DNA from: an uncultured Shewanella sp.
Lineage (GTDB): Bacteria; Pseudomonadota; Gammaproteobacteria; Enterobacterales; Shewanellaceae
Assembly: GCF_947491715.1 (NCBI RefSeq)
Contig: NZ_CANLKR010000024.1
Location: 1-64,000 of the forward strand
Length of the DNA stretch: 64,000 nt
Reading direction: 5' to 3'
In this document: positions 42,305-52,145 of the stretch, piece after piece
Position numbering within the stretch: position 1 is the stretch's first letter
How the letters are laid out: every line of letters starts with the position of its first letter
Made by a program: the position numbers and the translations under genes
The notes under the pieces: model-generated
What the model was told of the DNA's origin: nothing
The model's database searches: none
Seen by the model: only the letters and a program-made list of their open reading frames with translations

Positions 42305-44203
42305 TTAAGCTTCGACTAACATTCTGCCTCTCATCTCCATATGTAACGCATGGCAAAACCAATTACAGTAATACCAATACACACCCGGCTTATCAGCCAC
42401 AAAGGTTATTGAAGACGTTTCATAAGGACTTATTTCCATCTGCACACCATAATTGGTCACACAAAACCCGTGTGTGACATCCACAACTTGTTCAAGGTTA
42501 GTCACCACAACGGTAACAACATCACCCAACTTAACCTTAAACTCTGTCAGCCCAAATACAGGCGCAACAGACGTCATGTATACGTTAACCTTATTACCCT
42601 TGCGAATGACTGTATTATCCGTCATGACATCCACGCCATCGGCTTTAGCCATCTCGATTGTTTCTGCAAAAATAGGATCATTACGGTCCCAGATTTTTTT
42701 AGGATGGACTTTACTTCTGTGTACCATAATACAGTCATGAGGCTCAGCAAAAGCGGGACCATCATGCACTAATTTCATTTCATCACCAGAAATATCAATG
42801 AGTTGATCATTTTCAGGATGTAAGGGTCCCACAGGTAAAAAACGATCTTTAGAAAACTTAGATAAACAAACTAACCATTTTCCATCAACATCACGTGTTT
42901 CTCCTTGAGAAGTATGGTTATGCCCTGGTTGATACTGTACATCGAGTTTTTGACGAATATAGTTAACCTTTTCGCCTTGATGCGCTTTTATTGCGTCCGC
43001 AACACTCCATTTAGCGATTTGGCTATCAATGAATAATGTCGTATAGGCATTACCTTTATTATCAAAGGCGGTATGTAATGGTCCTAATCCGAGTTCTGGC
43101 TCGGCGACAATCGTTTCTCTCGGTTTTATTTTGTCATTAAAAAGAGCATCCAACTTGGCAATCGCAATAACAGAAACCGTAGGAGATAACTTTCCATTCG
43201 CCACAAAATATTGACCATCCGGTGACGTATTTAATCCATGAGGCGATTTAGCAATGGGAATGTAGCGTGTCAGTTTCGACCCTTTTCGGCCATCTAACAC
43301 TGGAATTTTATTGCCATTATAGAGGGTAAATTCTCCCGCTTTAAGCGCAGCTTCACATCGTTCTAGATTAAAAACCACCACATGATCACGCTCAGCACTG
43401 ATCATTTCTCCTAACGTCACTCCATGCTCGGAGTTATAACAGGTTGAAGCAAAGTACTTACCATCAAAATCCGCATCGGCATTGTCAAGGTTACCATCCA
43501 CCATCACTTGAAATGCCACTTCCATTTTTTCCGCATCAATCATATTAAACACTGAACGATAACTATCCACATCTTCTAATGATGCTTTACCGTCATTATT
43601 CATTGGAATTTCAAATTCACCATTACAAAAGACATACTTGGTTTCAGGGACTTTTTGCACTCTTAAGCCATGAATAGCTTGCGCATTCGGCACCGTTAAT
43701 ATTTTGTCCGTTTTCATGACATCACAACGAATACGCGCGACTCTAGAATTTGATTTATCGTTTATAAAAACATACTTCCCGTTATAACGCCCATCAGTCA
43801 TACTCATATGAGGGTGATGAGCATCCCCCACCATTATATTCGCGCTGTCACCTTTAATACGTTTACTTTCATTGGTTAACCCCCAGCCTGTAGCACTATC
43901 AAAATTAAAAACAGGAATACGCATGAGTTCACGCATCGATGGCACCCCTAAAATACGGATCTCCCCCGATTGCCCCCCACTCCAAAAACCATAATATTCG
44001 TCTAATTCACCAGGATTGACTGTCGAACCATGTTCATTTTCTTTTCCCTTTGCTTGGGCCAATGAACTAAACATCGCAGCACTCAGCGGCGCCGCCACAG
44101 CACCTGCACCAATCACAGCCGTTTTACTCATAAAATGACGTCTGTCTTTATTTTTAAGCGTTAATTCACTCGATTTCTTCTGAGTGTCATCATTATTACT
44201 CAT
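42305..44203 (-). CDS. nosZ: NosZ: nitrous-oxide reductase (Tat-exported, clade I type)
   Basis: 632 aa. Reduces N2O to N2 in the periplasm as the last step of denitrification. A twin-arginine signal KDRRHFMSK (about 19-27) marks Tat export and fits clade I NosZ. The beta-propeller domain carries CuZ histidines in DAHHPHMS (about 127-134), SPHGLNTSPDG, PLHTAFD, GHNHTS and EPHDC. The C-terminal cupredoxin holds CuA: DVTHGFCV, then the CNWFCHALHMEM cluster (two Cys, His, Met). All needed ligands seem present, so it should be functional. Confidence 0.97.
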   Translation of the reverse strand: MSNNDDTQKKSSELTLKNKDRRHFMSKTAVIGAGAVAAPLSAAMFSSLAQAKGKENEHGSTVNPGELDEYYGFWSGGQSGEIRILGVPSMRELMRIPVFNFDSATGWGLTNESKRIKGDSANIMVGDAHHPHMSMTDGRYNGKYVFINDKSNSRVARIRCDVMKTDKILTVPNAQAIHGLRVQKVPETKYVFCNGEFEIPMNNDGKASLEDVDSYRSVFNMIDAEKMEVAFQVMVDGNLDNADADFDGKYFASTCYNSEHGVTLGEMISAERDHVVVFNLERCEAALKAGEFTLYNGNKIPVLDGRKGSKLTRYIPIAKSPHGLNTSPDGQYFVANGKLSPTVSVIAIAKLDALFNDKIKPRETIVAEPELGLGPLHTAFDNKGNAYTTLFIDSQIAKWSVADAIKAHQGEKVNYIRQKLDVQYQPGHNHTSQGETRDVDGKWLVCLSKFSKDRFLPVGPLHPENDQLIDISGDEMKLVHDGPAFAEPHDCIMVHRSKVHPKKIWDRNDPIFAETIEMAKADGVDVMTDNTVIRKGNKVNVYMTSVAPVFGLTEFKVKLGDVVTVVVTNLEQVVDVTHGFCVTNYGVQMEISPYETSSITFVADKPGVYWYYCNWFCHALHMEMRGRMLVEA

Positions 44204-44254
44204 TGCACCACTCCCTTTTAAAATAAATCATCTGTAATTCATCGATTAAAATAG

Positions 44255-46372
44255 TTAAAGCATCCTTGTTGGAATGACTTCTTGTTTGCTCTGCTGTTTT
44301 TTATAGGCTTTTTTCTTTAATGGTGGACATTTAGCGTCATTAAAATAGGTGACCTGACAATCTAAGCAGTAGTGACATTCTCGAGTATTTATTACCCCGC
44401 TTGGTTCAATGGCTTGAATTTCACATTCTTTAGCGCACGTTTTACACGGCGTACCACATTCAGGTCGCCGCTTTAACCAATCAAATAATTTAATATTCGA
44501 ACTCACCGATAAGGCTGCGCCTAACGGGCATAAATAGCGACAAAATGCTTTACGATGAAATAAACTCAATAAAATAAGAAAGACTGCCCAAGCAACAAAT
44601 GGCCATTGACGATTAAACTTCAACAAGAAAGTCGTTTTAAAGGGTTCGATTTCAGCAAACTGTTCCGCAACGGCCAACGAATCCAGCGAAAGCCCAAATA
44701 GCACTAATAAAATAAGATACTTAAGTGCCCATAACCGCTCATGCACTGCAAAAGGGAATTCCACTTGAGGTAGTTTGACATAGCGGCCAAACACATTGAC
44801 TAACTCTTGTAAGGCGCCAAAAGGGCATAGCCAGCCACAATACACCCCTCTCCCCCATAATAAGCCCGTCACGGCTGCAGCGCACCAGAGTATAAAAATA
44901 ACGGGATCAAGCAAAAATAGATCCCAAGAGAAATGCGACATCAGTGATTGTAAAAAGGTGAACACATTCACAATAGACAGCTGTCCTCCCCAGATCCAAC
45001 CGATGCAAACAACCGTAAAAACGAGAAAAACATGTCGAAATGGATTAAAGAAACGGGGATAACGAACCAACACATCTTGCAGAAAGAGCACTAAAAATAA
45101 TATAAAAATAAGCCCTAATAACAGTGTCACCTCAACAGCATTATTTGCCCATACTTGCTCTGTTAACGATAACCTCGGTACTTCATTCACTGAAGCAGGA
45201 TTATTGATATACTGAGGTAATATCTTGTAATTGGCTTGAAAACGAGTAAAAACACTCTCTATAGGGCCTGTTTGCCGACGTATTAATAAACTTAATTGCC
45301 ATTCCTCTCTAGGATTAAAGTCATAGCTCTTTTTTATTTTAAACGCCGACATTTCACTAAATTTTGGCACCCCATTAATATAAAGGTCCATAATCCTTTC
45401 TTGATCAACATCTCGAAAAGAAATACTTTTCCCTTGTTGATGTAACTGAATACGATCAAATATTCCCCCTCTAACATAACCAGAACCTTTAAAAGAATAC
45501 CCATTACCAAACACACCGAGTAAATACTCGCCCTCTTTAAGCGTACCCACTAAGCGCTGATAGTTCTCATCTCCTAATAAATTGCGTCCAATAGTGGGTA
45601 TATCTAATAATGTAAAATAAATATCAGCAAACACCTCTTCTTCAGAATATTGTTTCTTATTGTCCCCCTCGGCTAAGGTACCGATAAATGCAGTATCAAC
45701 TTCTTTCCTAGTAAGATGAAGTTGTTGAATTGAGCCGTTACTTGTCAATGTTTGCCAGTCTTCTATTTTAAATAAGGTTTTATTGATAGTCGCTAATGAT
45801 TGTTTCGTATCATCAGGTGCCTTGATGAGTCCCAATTTAATCGCAACTTTAGTCGCCGATCTAGTGATCGACTCATTCATGACCATGACAGTCACCGTCG
45901 CCCCCGATAAACCGTCTATAACCTCATTATCTTTATTCTTACTTTCACCGATACTGACATTGTCTTTTATCGATAAGCCCACATATTGCTGAGTAAATTC
46001 AGATAACTTAGACGCAGGAATGCCCACCAACAAAATGGGCTCATGATATTCTAATACTCGAGCCGCGATATATTTCCCCTTTGGACTGATCGACACGAGT
46101 ACATTAATAGGTTTTCCGGAATAAGCTGGAATGGGATCTATATCATTAGTTTCAAAAACATATGCCAAAATATTACTACCTTGAAAAACCGTTCGAATAG
46201 GGATAGAACCCTGCTTAGCCGAGATATCCGTTGCTGTAGGAAAAAGTGATTTAATGATCGGTAGAGGGGCTTTAGCTGGGGCGATAAAAACAGCATAACT
46301 AGGAGAGATAAAAATAAAACAAAAGAAAGTATTCAAGCTTATTTTTAATAAAAACCGATATATTATGGGCAT
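44255..46372 (-). CDS. nosR: NosR: membrane flavo-iron-sulfur protein for N2O reduction
   Basis: 705 aa. An N-terminal signal and periplasmic FMN-binding domain (about 30-400, with DGLSGATVTVMV carrying the flavin-attachment Thr near 159) precede multiple TMs with CGWLCPFGALQE and CRYLCPLGAAL (CxxxCP motifs) and a C-terminal cytoplasmic pair of 4Fe-4S sites (CGTPCKTCAKEC and CHYCLDC). NosR feeds electrons to and helps express NosZ. First gene of the operon, preceded by a 426-base promoter region. Confidence 0.95.
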   Translation of the reverse strand: MPIIYRFLLKISLNTFFCFIFISPSYAVFIAPAKAPLPIIKSLFPTATDISAKQGSIPIRTVFQGSNILAYVFETNDIDPIPAYSGKPINVLVSISPKGKYIAARVLEYHEPILLVGIPASKLSEFTQQYVGLSIKDNVSIGESKNKDNEVIDGLSGATVTVMVMNESITRSATKVAIKLGLIKAPDDTKQSLATINKTLFKIEDWQTLTSNGSIQQLHLTRKEVDTAFIGTLAEGDNKKQYSEEEVFADIYFTLLDIPTIGRNLLGDENYQRLVGTLKEGEYLLGVFGNGYSFKGSGYVRGGIFDRIQLHQQGKSISFRDVDQERIMDLYINGVPKFSEMSAFKIKKSYDFNPREEWQLSLLIRRQTGPIESVFTRFQANYKILPQYINNPASVNEVPRLSLTEQVWANNAVEVTLLLGLIFILFLVLFLQDVLVRYPRFFNPFRHVFLVFTVVCIGWIWGGQLSIVNVFTFLQSLMSHFSWDLFLLDPVIFILWCAAAVTGLLWGRGVYCGWLCPFGALQELVNVFGRYVKLPQVEFPFAVHERLWALKYLILLVLFGLSLDSLAVAEQFAEIEPFKTTFLLKFNRQWPFVAWAVFLILLSLFHRKAFCRYLCPLGAALSVSSNIKLFDWLKRRPECGTPCKTCAKECEIQAIEPSGVINTRECHYCLDCQVTYFNDAKCPPLKKKAYKKQQSKQEVIPTRML

Positions 46373-46798
46373 TACAGAGTTCCCTTTAACAATAAAGCCT
46401 CACAGTGATAGAGCAATAGCTAAATCTAAATCCATCTAAAAAAATAGAGTCATTAATAACGACCATAACATCAAAGCATGTCAACCAACTAATATAAAAC
46501 CACAAATAATATCTTAGTTTATTTTGATAATTCGTTTATCTTAGTAATAAACAATACAGTAATTAAATATTACGGTATGTGACATTCATCTAGAATACTA
46601 TTTTTTATTTTTACTGTTAAGGTGAACCAATAAGTCACATTAGCCAAATGTAATAGAATTAATTAATAATGACTAATACGTATCAAACCTAATAACAATA
46701 AGGGAAAGCAGAATAATAAAGGCAATAATAAAATTCATTTCATTCATGCTAAGAGTTAATATCAATGAAAAAATAAGCTCACTCTTAGCATTAAATTA
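46373..46798. other. 426-base region between nosR and oleD
   Basis: No ORF. It holds the nosR promoter (not located) on its left and the oleD 3' hairpin on its right. I looked for an FNR/NNR box and found only half matches (TTGATAATTC near 46531 and TGTGACATTC near 46576), so anaerobic control is unproven from sequence. Very AT-rich in the middle. Confidence 0.5.
46747..46790 (-). terminator. Inverted repeat after oleD
   Basis: Perfect 10-bp arms TGCTAAGAGT/ACTCTTAGCA with a 24-nt spacer, starting 9 bases past the oleD stop. The loop is long and the T run weak, so it may stabilise the 3' end rather than terminate. Confidence 0.45.
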
Positions 46799-47926
46799 TT
46801 AATACTTTTTTTGATCTCGATCAAGCCAGTCTTTCAACAGCACCATACCTTGATCAATACTGATTAAGGCTTCATATCCTAAATCTTGTTTGGCCGCAGT
46901 AATATTAAAATAATGATGTGTTGACAACTGTCTTGCCACAAAGCGGGTCATAATCGGCTCATTTTGTTTATTCAATAAACCATAAATCATTTCTAAAGCC
47001 CCACCAACAAGATAAGCAAGACCAGCAGGTACTCTTTTTGTCACCTGAGGTAATCCTTTACAGCTTAAAATACGATTTAACATATCGCTCATAGTGATGG
47101 GTTCATCATTGCTGATAAAATAAGCTTTACCTGCCGCTTGAGTATCGGCTGCTTGATTTTTAAAACTCGGTGAAACCAAGGCTAGCGCCGCTAATACATG
47201 AGCGTAAGCCGCATTAGCAATATACAGCGTATCGACTTTCTTATCTTGCATACCCACCAATTTTAACTTGCGCTTTTGTGCTCTTTCAATCACTCGTGGA
47301 ACCAAATGCGGATCCTTTGGCCCCCATATAAGATGCGGCCTTAATGCCACTGTGAATAACACACCATGATTAGCTAACGCACTGCCATTGGCTGCAAGCA
47401 TTTTTTGCTCTGCTATGGCTTTAGACTCACCATAATGATTTAAAAATTGACTAGCATAAGGGGCCGTTTCATCAATATTGATTTCGTCACTCCCTGAAAA
47501 TGTCACACTCGGTGTACTGGTATACACAAGCGTTGGAATAGCGCACTCACGACAAACGGCAATAATGTTCTCAGCCCCAAGAACATTCGCACTCCAGTAA
47601 CTTTGCTGACTGCCCCACACTCCCGCTTTAGAGGCCACATGAAAGACTAGATCACAATCTTGCATGGCGGATGTCAGCGCGACTTTATCACTAATATCCC
47701 CTTGGATCATGGTCACGCCAAGTGTTTCCAACTCAGGATAACGCCCCCTTGCAAACCCTGTCACCAAAATGCCAGCAGCAATCAAGCGTTCACAAATCGC
47801 CCGCCCCAAAAAGCCGCCTGCGCCAGTGACAAACACGCGGTTCACTTGTGACTTAAGCTGAATTAAAGCGGCTTGCTCTTTGTGATGTAATTGTTCAAAA
47901 AGAAGGACTTGTGTTTGTATTGTCAT
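46799..47926 (-). CDS. oleD: OleD: 2-alkyl-3-ketoalkanoate reductase
   Basis: 375 aa extended short-chain dehydrogenase/reductase. Rossmann motif VFVTGAGGFLGRAICERL (G-x-x-G-x-x-G, key part TGAGGFLG near 34-41) and catalytic YxxxK in HYGESKAIAEQK (near 164-168). It reduces the OleA ketoacid to a beta-hydroxy acid with NADPH. Its ATG overlaps the oleC stop (ATGA). Adjacent oleA, oleB and oleC genes make the function firm. Confidence 0.93.
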   Translation of the reverse strand: MTIQTQVLLFEQLHHKEQAALIQLKSQVNRVFVTGAGGFLGRAICERLIAAGILVTGFARGRYPELETLGVTMIQGDISDKVALTSAMQDCDLVFHVASKAGVWGSQQSYWSANVLGAENIIAVCRECAIPTLVYTSTPSVTFSGSDEINIDETAPYASQFLNHYGESKAIAEQKMLAANGSALANHGVLFTVALRPHLIWGPKDPHLVPRVIERAQKRKLKLVGMQDKKVDTLYIANAAYAHVLAALALVSPSFKNQAADTQAAGKAYFISNDEPITMSDMLNRILSCKGLPQVTKRVPAGLAYLVGGALEMIYGLLNKQNEPIMTRFVARQLSTHHYFNITAAKQDLGYEALISIDQGMVLLKDWLDRDQKKY

Positions 47927-49734
47927 TGACCGCTAGCCACCATTTCTTGTTGCGCCCATACGGCTAATTTCTCTCTAAAAATTTTAGCATTGTGACGAAT
48001 ATCAACGGGAAACCGTTTATGAAACAAAAAATGGACAATCCCCAATGTGACTTGATGTTCACCAGCCAATAAAGTGAGCTCTGCAATTACCGTTTTTTGT
48101 GCTTCTTTTGTTAAAGCCGTTTCACTCTCAATGCAAATTAACGGTGTCGTATTACCATCGACTATCACGCCAACCAAGGCTGAACGTTTCACACGAACAT
48201 GAGTATTAAAAATGCGTTCACAGGGAATCGAATAATAATTTTTTATCTTCTCACCTGATTGAACAACCACTCGATGCGCTTTTCGACCACACATCCACAG
48301 TTTTCCTGCGTCATCCAGATAACCTAAATCCCCCATTCTATGGCGTATTGCATTACCATCAACAATTTTGGCTAACTGATTCGCCTGCTCTCTTCGATAG
48401 TATGATTGACTGACCATAGGCCCTTTAACGACTATTTCGCCCACCTCATAAGGCTTCAAGCACAAATGGTTTTGCCATTGCTTAATGGGGTGCTCAGTAA
48501 TATCAATCACGTTAATTTCAACACCGCCAATGGCTTCGCCCACACAGATCCCACCACCATTATCAGTCACATCACGAGTATTGAGGAGATCATGATGACT
48601 AATTTGACTTAAAGGGAGAGATTCAGTCGCACCATATGAAGTTAAAATTTTGGCTTCTTTAGATAATAGTTGCCCAAATCGCACCACAGAACTGATCGTC
48701 GCCGGCGCACCAGCAGAAATCACCCTTTTGATACTGCTTATACTACTAAGCCCTTTCGTTTTTTGCTCTTGAACTTGCGCTAATCCCGCTTTGCCTAAAC
48801 GCTCAATTAATGCGGGATTAATAAACATATTGCTGCATTGATAACGCGCTATTGCCGCAAAAATGAGTGCTGGATCGGCGGTAATAGGTTTACTGGCATC
48901 CATATCAGGCACAATCGATGCCATTCCCAATGCGGGACCAAATAATGAAAACAATGGAAAAGTGGCTAAATCTCGCTCTCCCACTTGAATATCATAATCA
49001 TCCTTTAAAGCACGAATTTGTGCTTCAAACATACCATGAGAATAAACCACACCTTTAGGTGTCCCGGTACTGCCACTGGTAAATAAAATAGCGACCATAT
49101 CATCTTCATCGAATCTCGCCATGCTAAAGCGACCCGATTTAGGTGTCCGCTTAATCAGCTGCTCTAGCTGCACGCCCCCCCATGGGCTGAAGCGCCCGAT
49201 GTGAGTTCCCCCCACAGTAATGAAATGTTTTACGCTTTTCTTACCCCATCCAAGCAAACGCCTTGCCAGATGTGCTTTAGGGATCCCGATAAAAATATCG
49301 GGCTCGGCCTCATCAAAGCATTGTTTAAGATTTTTAACTCCCATGCCAGGATCGACAAAAATAGGAATAATACCCACTTTAAACAAGGCAAAGGTTAAGA
49401 CGAAAAAATCGATGCTAGGCGTCACCATTAATACGGCTTTCATTCTAGGCTTTAAGCCATAGCCTAATAAAGAAAAAGCCATATGATCGCTTTTGAAATT
49501 CAACTCCGAAAAGGTCATTTCATCATAAACTAATGATTGTAAGCTACGAATATGCTTTTGTTTTTTTTGCACTGCCACCGCCAATAATGACGGTGTTTCT
49601 TTCGCCGCACGCACCAAATGACGACATAAGTTCATACGTGTCTGCTTGTGAGAACCTACAGCCTCATCGACGCTATTCAATGGCATGGCTTTTGCCTTCG
49701 GCTCAGCATTTGAACTTATTATTGGGTTTAACAT
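47923..49734 (-). CDS. oleC: OleC: beta-lactone synthetase (ANL family)
   Basis: 603 aa ANL-superfamily enzyme. The ATP loop FTSGSTGTPKGVVYSHG (key part TSGSTGTPKG, near 218-227) and the later adenylate motif SYGATESLP near 368, followed by GDLGYLDDAGKLWMCGRK, are all present. OleC uses ATP to close the beta-hydroxy acid to a beta-lactone that OleB then decarboxylates to the olefin. The TAATG overlap with oleB suggests coupled translation. Confidence 0.93.
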   Translation of the reverse strand: MLNPIISSNAEPKAKAMPLNSVDEAVGSHKQTRMNLCRHLVRAAKETPSLLAVAVQKKQKHIRSLQSLVYDEMTFSELNFKSDHMAFSLLGYGLKPRMKAVLMVTPSIDFFVLTFALFKVGIIPIFVDPGMGVKNLKQCFDEAEPDIFIGIPKAHLARRLLGWGKKSVKHFITVGGTHIGRFSPWGGVQLEQLIKRTPKSGRFSMARFDEDDMVAILFTSGSTGTPKGVVYSHGMFEAQIRALKDDYDIQVGERDLATFPLFSLFGPALGMASIVPDMDASKPITADPALIFAAIARYQCSNMFINPALIERLGKAGLAQVQEQKTKGLSSISSIKRVISAGAPATISSVVRFGQLLSKEAKILTSYGATESLPLSQISHHDLLNTRDVTDNGGGICVGEAIGGVEINVIDITEHPIKQWQNHLCLKPYEVGEIVVKGPMVSQSYYRREQANQLAKIVDGNAIRHRMGDLGYLDDAGKLWMCGRKAHRVVVQSGEKIKNYYSIPCERIFNTHVRVKRSALVGVIVDGNTTPLICIESETALTKEAQKTVIAELTLLAGEHQVTLGIVHFLFHKRFPVDIRHNAKIFREKLAVWAQQEMVASGQ

Positions 49735-50639
49735 TAGGCTGCAGTCACAGTATCAGTCTTAATAGGATTCGCTGACATAAAAGCATCAATATGATTGACC
49801 ACCTCTTCAGTGGCATCTTCAAGAATATAGTGGCCACAATCAGCAAATTCATGAACCTGTGCTTGAGGAAAACGTGTACGCCACTCGGCTAAAAAATGTT
49901 TATCAAACACAAAATCTTTCAATCCCCAACAAATCACCATAGGAATATCATTAAATTGCGATAAACTCTCACTGATCTCAGAGACTAATTCATAATTACG
50001 ATCCCCTTTTACTAAGGGAATATCTTGTACAAAACGCAATGTTGAAATACGGTTTGCCCAAGAGTTAAACGGTGCCACATAGGCTTTACGGATAGCGGGC
50101 GCCATGGGCTTTCTTTTCACTCCCACATAAGAGGCGATAGAAGAAAAAGCATTAAAACCTCTTACCAACACAGAGCCTAATAGCGTATTACGGCAAACCC
50201 ATAATGGCCAAGGAAAAGCTTTCTCTTGAGGTAAATGAAAAGCACCGGTATTAAGCACCACTAAGCGTTTGATTCTATCGGGATAACGCGCGGCATAACC
50301 CATGCCAATCATGCCCCCCCAATCGTGAACCACTAAGGTGATATCTTGCTTGACGCTTAAACTGTCTAATAAAGCTTCAAGATCATCAATACGACTTTTC
50401 AACGTATAATCATAATCAACATCATTGGGTTTATCTGATAAGCCACAGCCAATGTGATCAGGTACAATACATTGATACTCACCACTTAATTTAGTGATCA
50501 AATTACGATAGTAAAATGACCAACTCGGATTGCCGTGAACCATCACAACAGGCTCACCAACCCCTTCATTCACAAAATGTAACTGATGACCATTTCTATC
50601 CAAAAAATGACGTTTAAACGGATGCAAATCTTCTAACAT
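49734..50639 (-). CDS. oleB: OleB: beta-lactone decarboxylase (alpha/beta hydrolase)
   Basis: 301 aa from the ATG at 50639 (AGGA six bases ahead). The frame stays open to a GTG at 50699 without a good site, and the shorter form starts like known OleB (MLEDLHPFKRHFLDRNG). Haloalkane-dehalogenase-like fold: oxyanion HGNPSWSFYYR, nucleophile Asp in LVVHDWGGMIG (near 97), and a terminal His in CGHYILED. It removes CO2 from the lactone to yield the cis-olefin. Confidence 0.92.
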   Translation of the reverse strand: MLEDLHPFKRHFLDRNGHQLHFVNEGVGEPVVMVHGNPSWSFYYRNLITKLSGEYQCIVPDHIGCGLSDKPNDVDYDYTLKSRIDDLEALLDSLSVKQDITLVVHDWGGMIGMGYAARYPDRIKRLVVLNTGAFHLPQEKAFPWPLWVCRNTLLGSVLVRGFNAFSSIASYVGVKRKPMAPAIRKAYVAPFNSWANRISTLRFVQDIPLVKGDRNYELVSEISESLSQFNDIPMVICWGLKDFVFDKHFLAEWRTRFPQAQVHEFADCGHYILEDATEEVVNHIDAFMSANPIKTDTVTAA

Positions 50640-50734
50640 GTGTGTCCTATTGTACAAATTCTCACTGTGGGAAAAGGCCATACGCTTATTGAATGACACT
50701 CATCACGCGCATGATAATATTCCTTTCTTTAAGG

Positions 50735-51784
50735 CTACCATTTAAGCCCTAACATCATACAATTTAATCCACTTCCAATTCCAAGAAAACTCACTCTATC
50801 ACCTTTATTTAAAAAGCCTTGATCATGGGCCATCGCAGCACTGACAGGTAAAGAGACCGTGCCCATATTGCCCAATGTCTGATAAGTAGGGAATTCTTTT
50901 TCTTGTGAAAGGTTAAGAGCCTTAAGCACTTGCCTACGATTAGACTCGCCTACTTGATGACAAATCACTTTATCGACTTGCTCGACACACCAGTTTCGCT
51001 GAGATAAAAAGTGCTCCCAAGTCTGACGGGCAAGTGCGACGCCTTCTTTTAACAGGCTTACGCCATTCGTGCGCATAAATTCTCTATAAAGTTGTGGGCC
51101 CGCTTCTTCTAATCCCCACTGACACAAGTCATGGTGTTCCGGCGCCGATAAATGACTGGCGCCTAACAACTGATGACTACGTTGATTAATTAACGGCAAA
51201 CTGCCATCAGTCAACAACACAGCAACGGCACCAGAACCTCCCGTTAAAGTCGCAAGTGATTGAGCATAGTTTTGCATTGACGGCTCAGCTAACATTTTAT
51301 CAATGGTAATATCAACAATATGGCGAGCTGATTCACAAGAAACAACGAGGCCCGCTTTGATTTGTCCAAGCTCAATACGATTAGCAATATCGAGTATGCC
51401 TGATAATACGCCTAGACATGCATTACTGATATCATAAATCGCCGTATTTTTAGACATGCCAAGTTCTGCTGCTATGCGGCAAGCCGTTGCAGGCTCATGC
51501 TGATCTCGACACACACCCGTATAAACAAGCGCACCAATATCATCGACTTCTACCCCAGTTTCTATCAGGGTTTTATGGGCAGCAGCTAAAGCACCATCAG
51601 ATAGCCGATGCCCCTTTGGCCACCAGCGACGCTCCCGTATACCCGTTAATGCAGCTAATTGCCCCATAGGGATCCGAAATTTCTGGTATAAAGGGGCTAA
51701 CCTAGACTCTAATTCGGCAGTAGAAACCACTTCCGGAGCCAATTCATAGGCCAGACTATTGATAAAAACGCGGGAATATTTCAT
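50735..51784 (-). CDS. oleA: OleA: head-to-head acyl-CoA condensing thiolase
   Basis: 349 aa FabH-like thiolase. Active-site Cys123 in ISNACLGVLSG and Glu97 in RDQHEPATA, spaced exactly as Cys143/Glu117 of Xanthomonas OleA (both offset by 20). The catalytic His lies in KVICHQVGESNRRQ and the Asn in TLGNMGTVS. It joins two fatty acyl-CoAs to a beta-ketoacid, the committed step in making long-chain olefins such as the polyunsaturated hentriacontanonaene of Shewanella. First gene of oleABCD. Confidence 0.95.
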   Translation of the reverse strand: MKYSRVFINSLAYELAPEVVSTAELESRLAPLYQKFRIPMGQLAALTGIRERRWWPKGHRLSDGALAAAHKTLIETGVEVDDIGALVYTGVCRDQHEPATACRIAAELGMSKNTAIYDISNACLGVLSGILDIANRIELGQIKAGLVVSCESARHIVDITIDKMLAEPSMQNYAQSLATLTGGSGAVAVLLTDGSLPLINQRSHQLLGASHLSAPEHHDLCQWGLEEAGPQLYREFMRTNGVSLLKEGVALARQTWEHFLSQRNWCVEQVDKVICHQVGESNRRQVLKALNLSQEKEFPTYQTLGNMGTVSLPVSAAMAHDQGFLNKGDRVSFLGIGSGLNCMMLGLKW

Positions 51785-52145
51785 GAAGTCTTATTATTCA
51801 CTCACCAGTACCAACCCGATCCCGAGTCAATACCTTAATTATTTACTGATAACCGCTCATTTGACCAAGAAAGCAGGGAAGTTTCAATAAAAACCTCAAA
51901 TAAAACACAGTAAAAATTCCCATCAAGGCCCCCATCAAGAAAAAGTAAGCAATATTGTCATTAAACGACGCTCATCATTTTGACTTTGACTGAACAAATA
52001 TTAAACACCTTTTATTCAAAGCCTCATTTTCCCCTTCCAGTTAAACAATAGCTAAACAATAACTCAACAATAGATAAATCATTTCATCATACTTTTACAC
52101 CAAAACAAAAGGATGAGAAAAAGGCAAAAAATACTCCCCGTGATA
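51785..52145. other. 361-base intergenic region upstream of oleA
   Basis: Holds the oleA promoter at its left end. Near 52045-52075 a short 10-11-bp repeat (variants of TAAACAATAGC) occurs three times. No ORF and no clear terminator for the methyltransferase gene were found. Confidence 0.45.

Noticed and set aside
46520..46590. FNR/NNR-type boxes before nosR
   Set aside because: Only half-site matches; no sequence meets the two-arm consensus.
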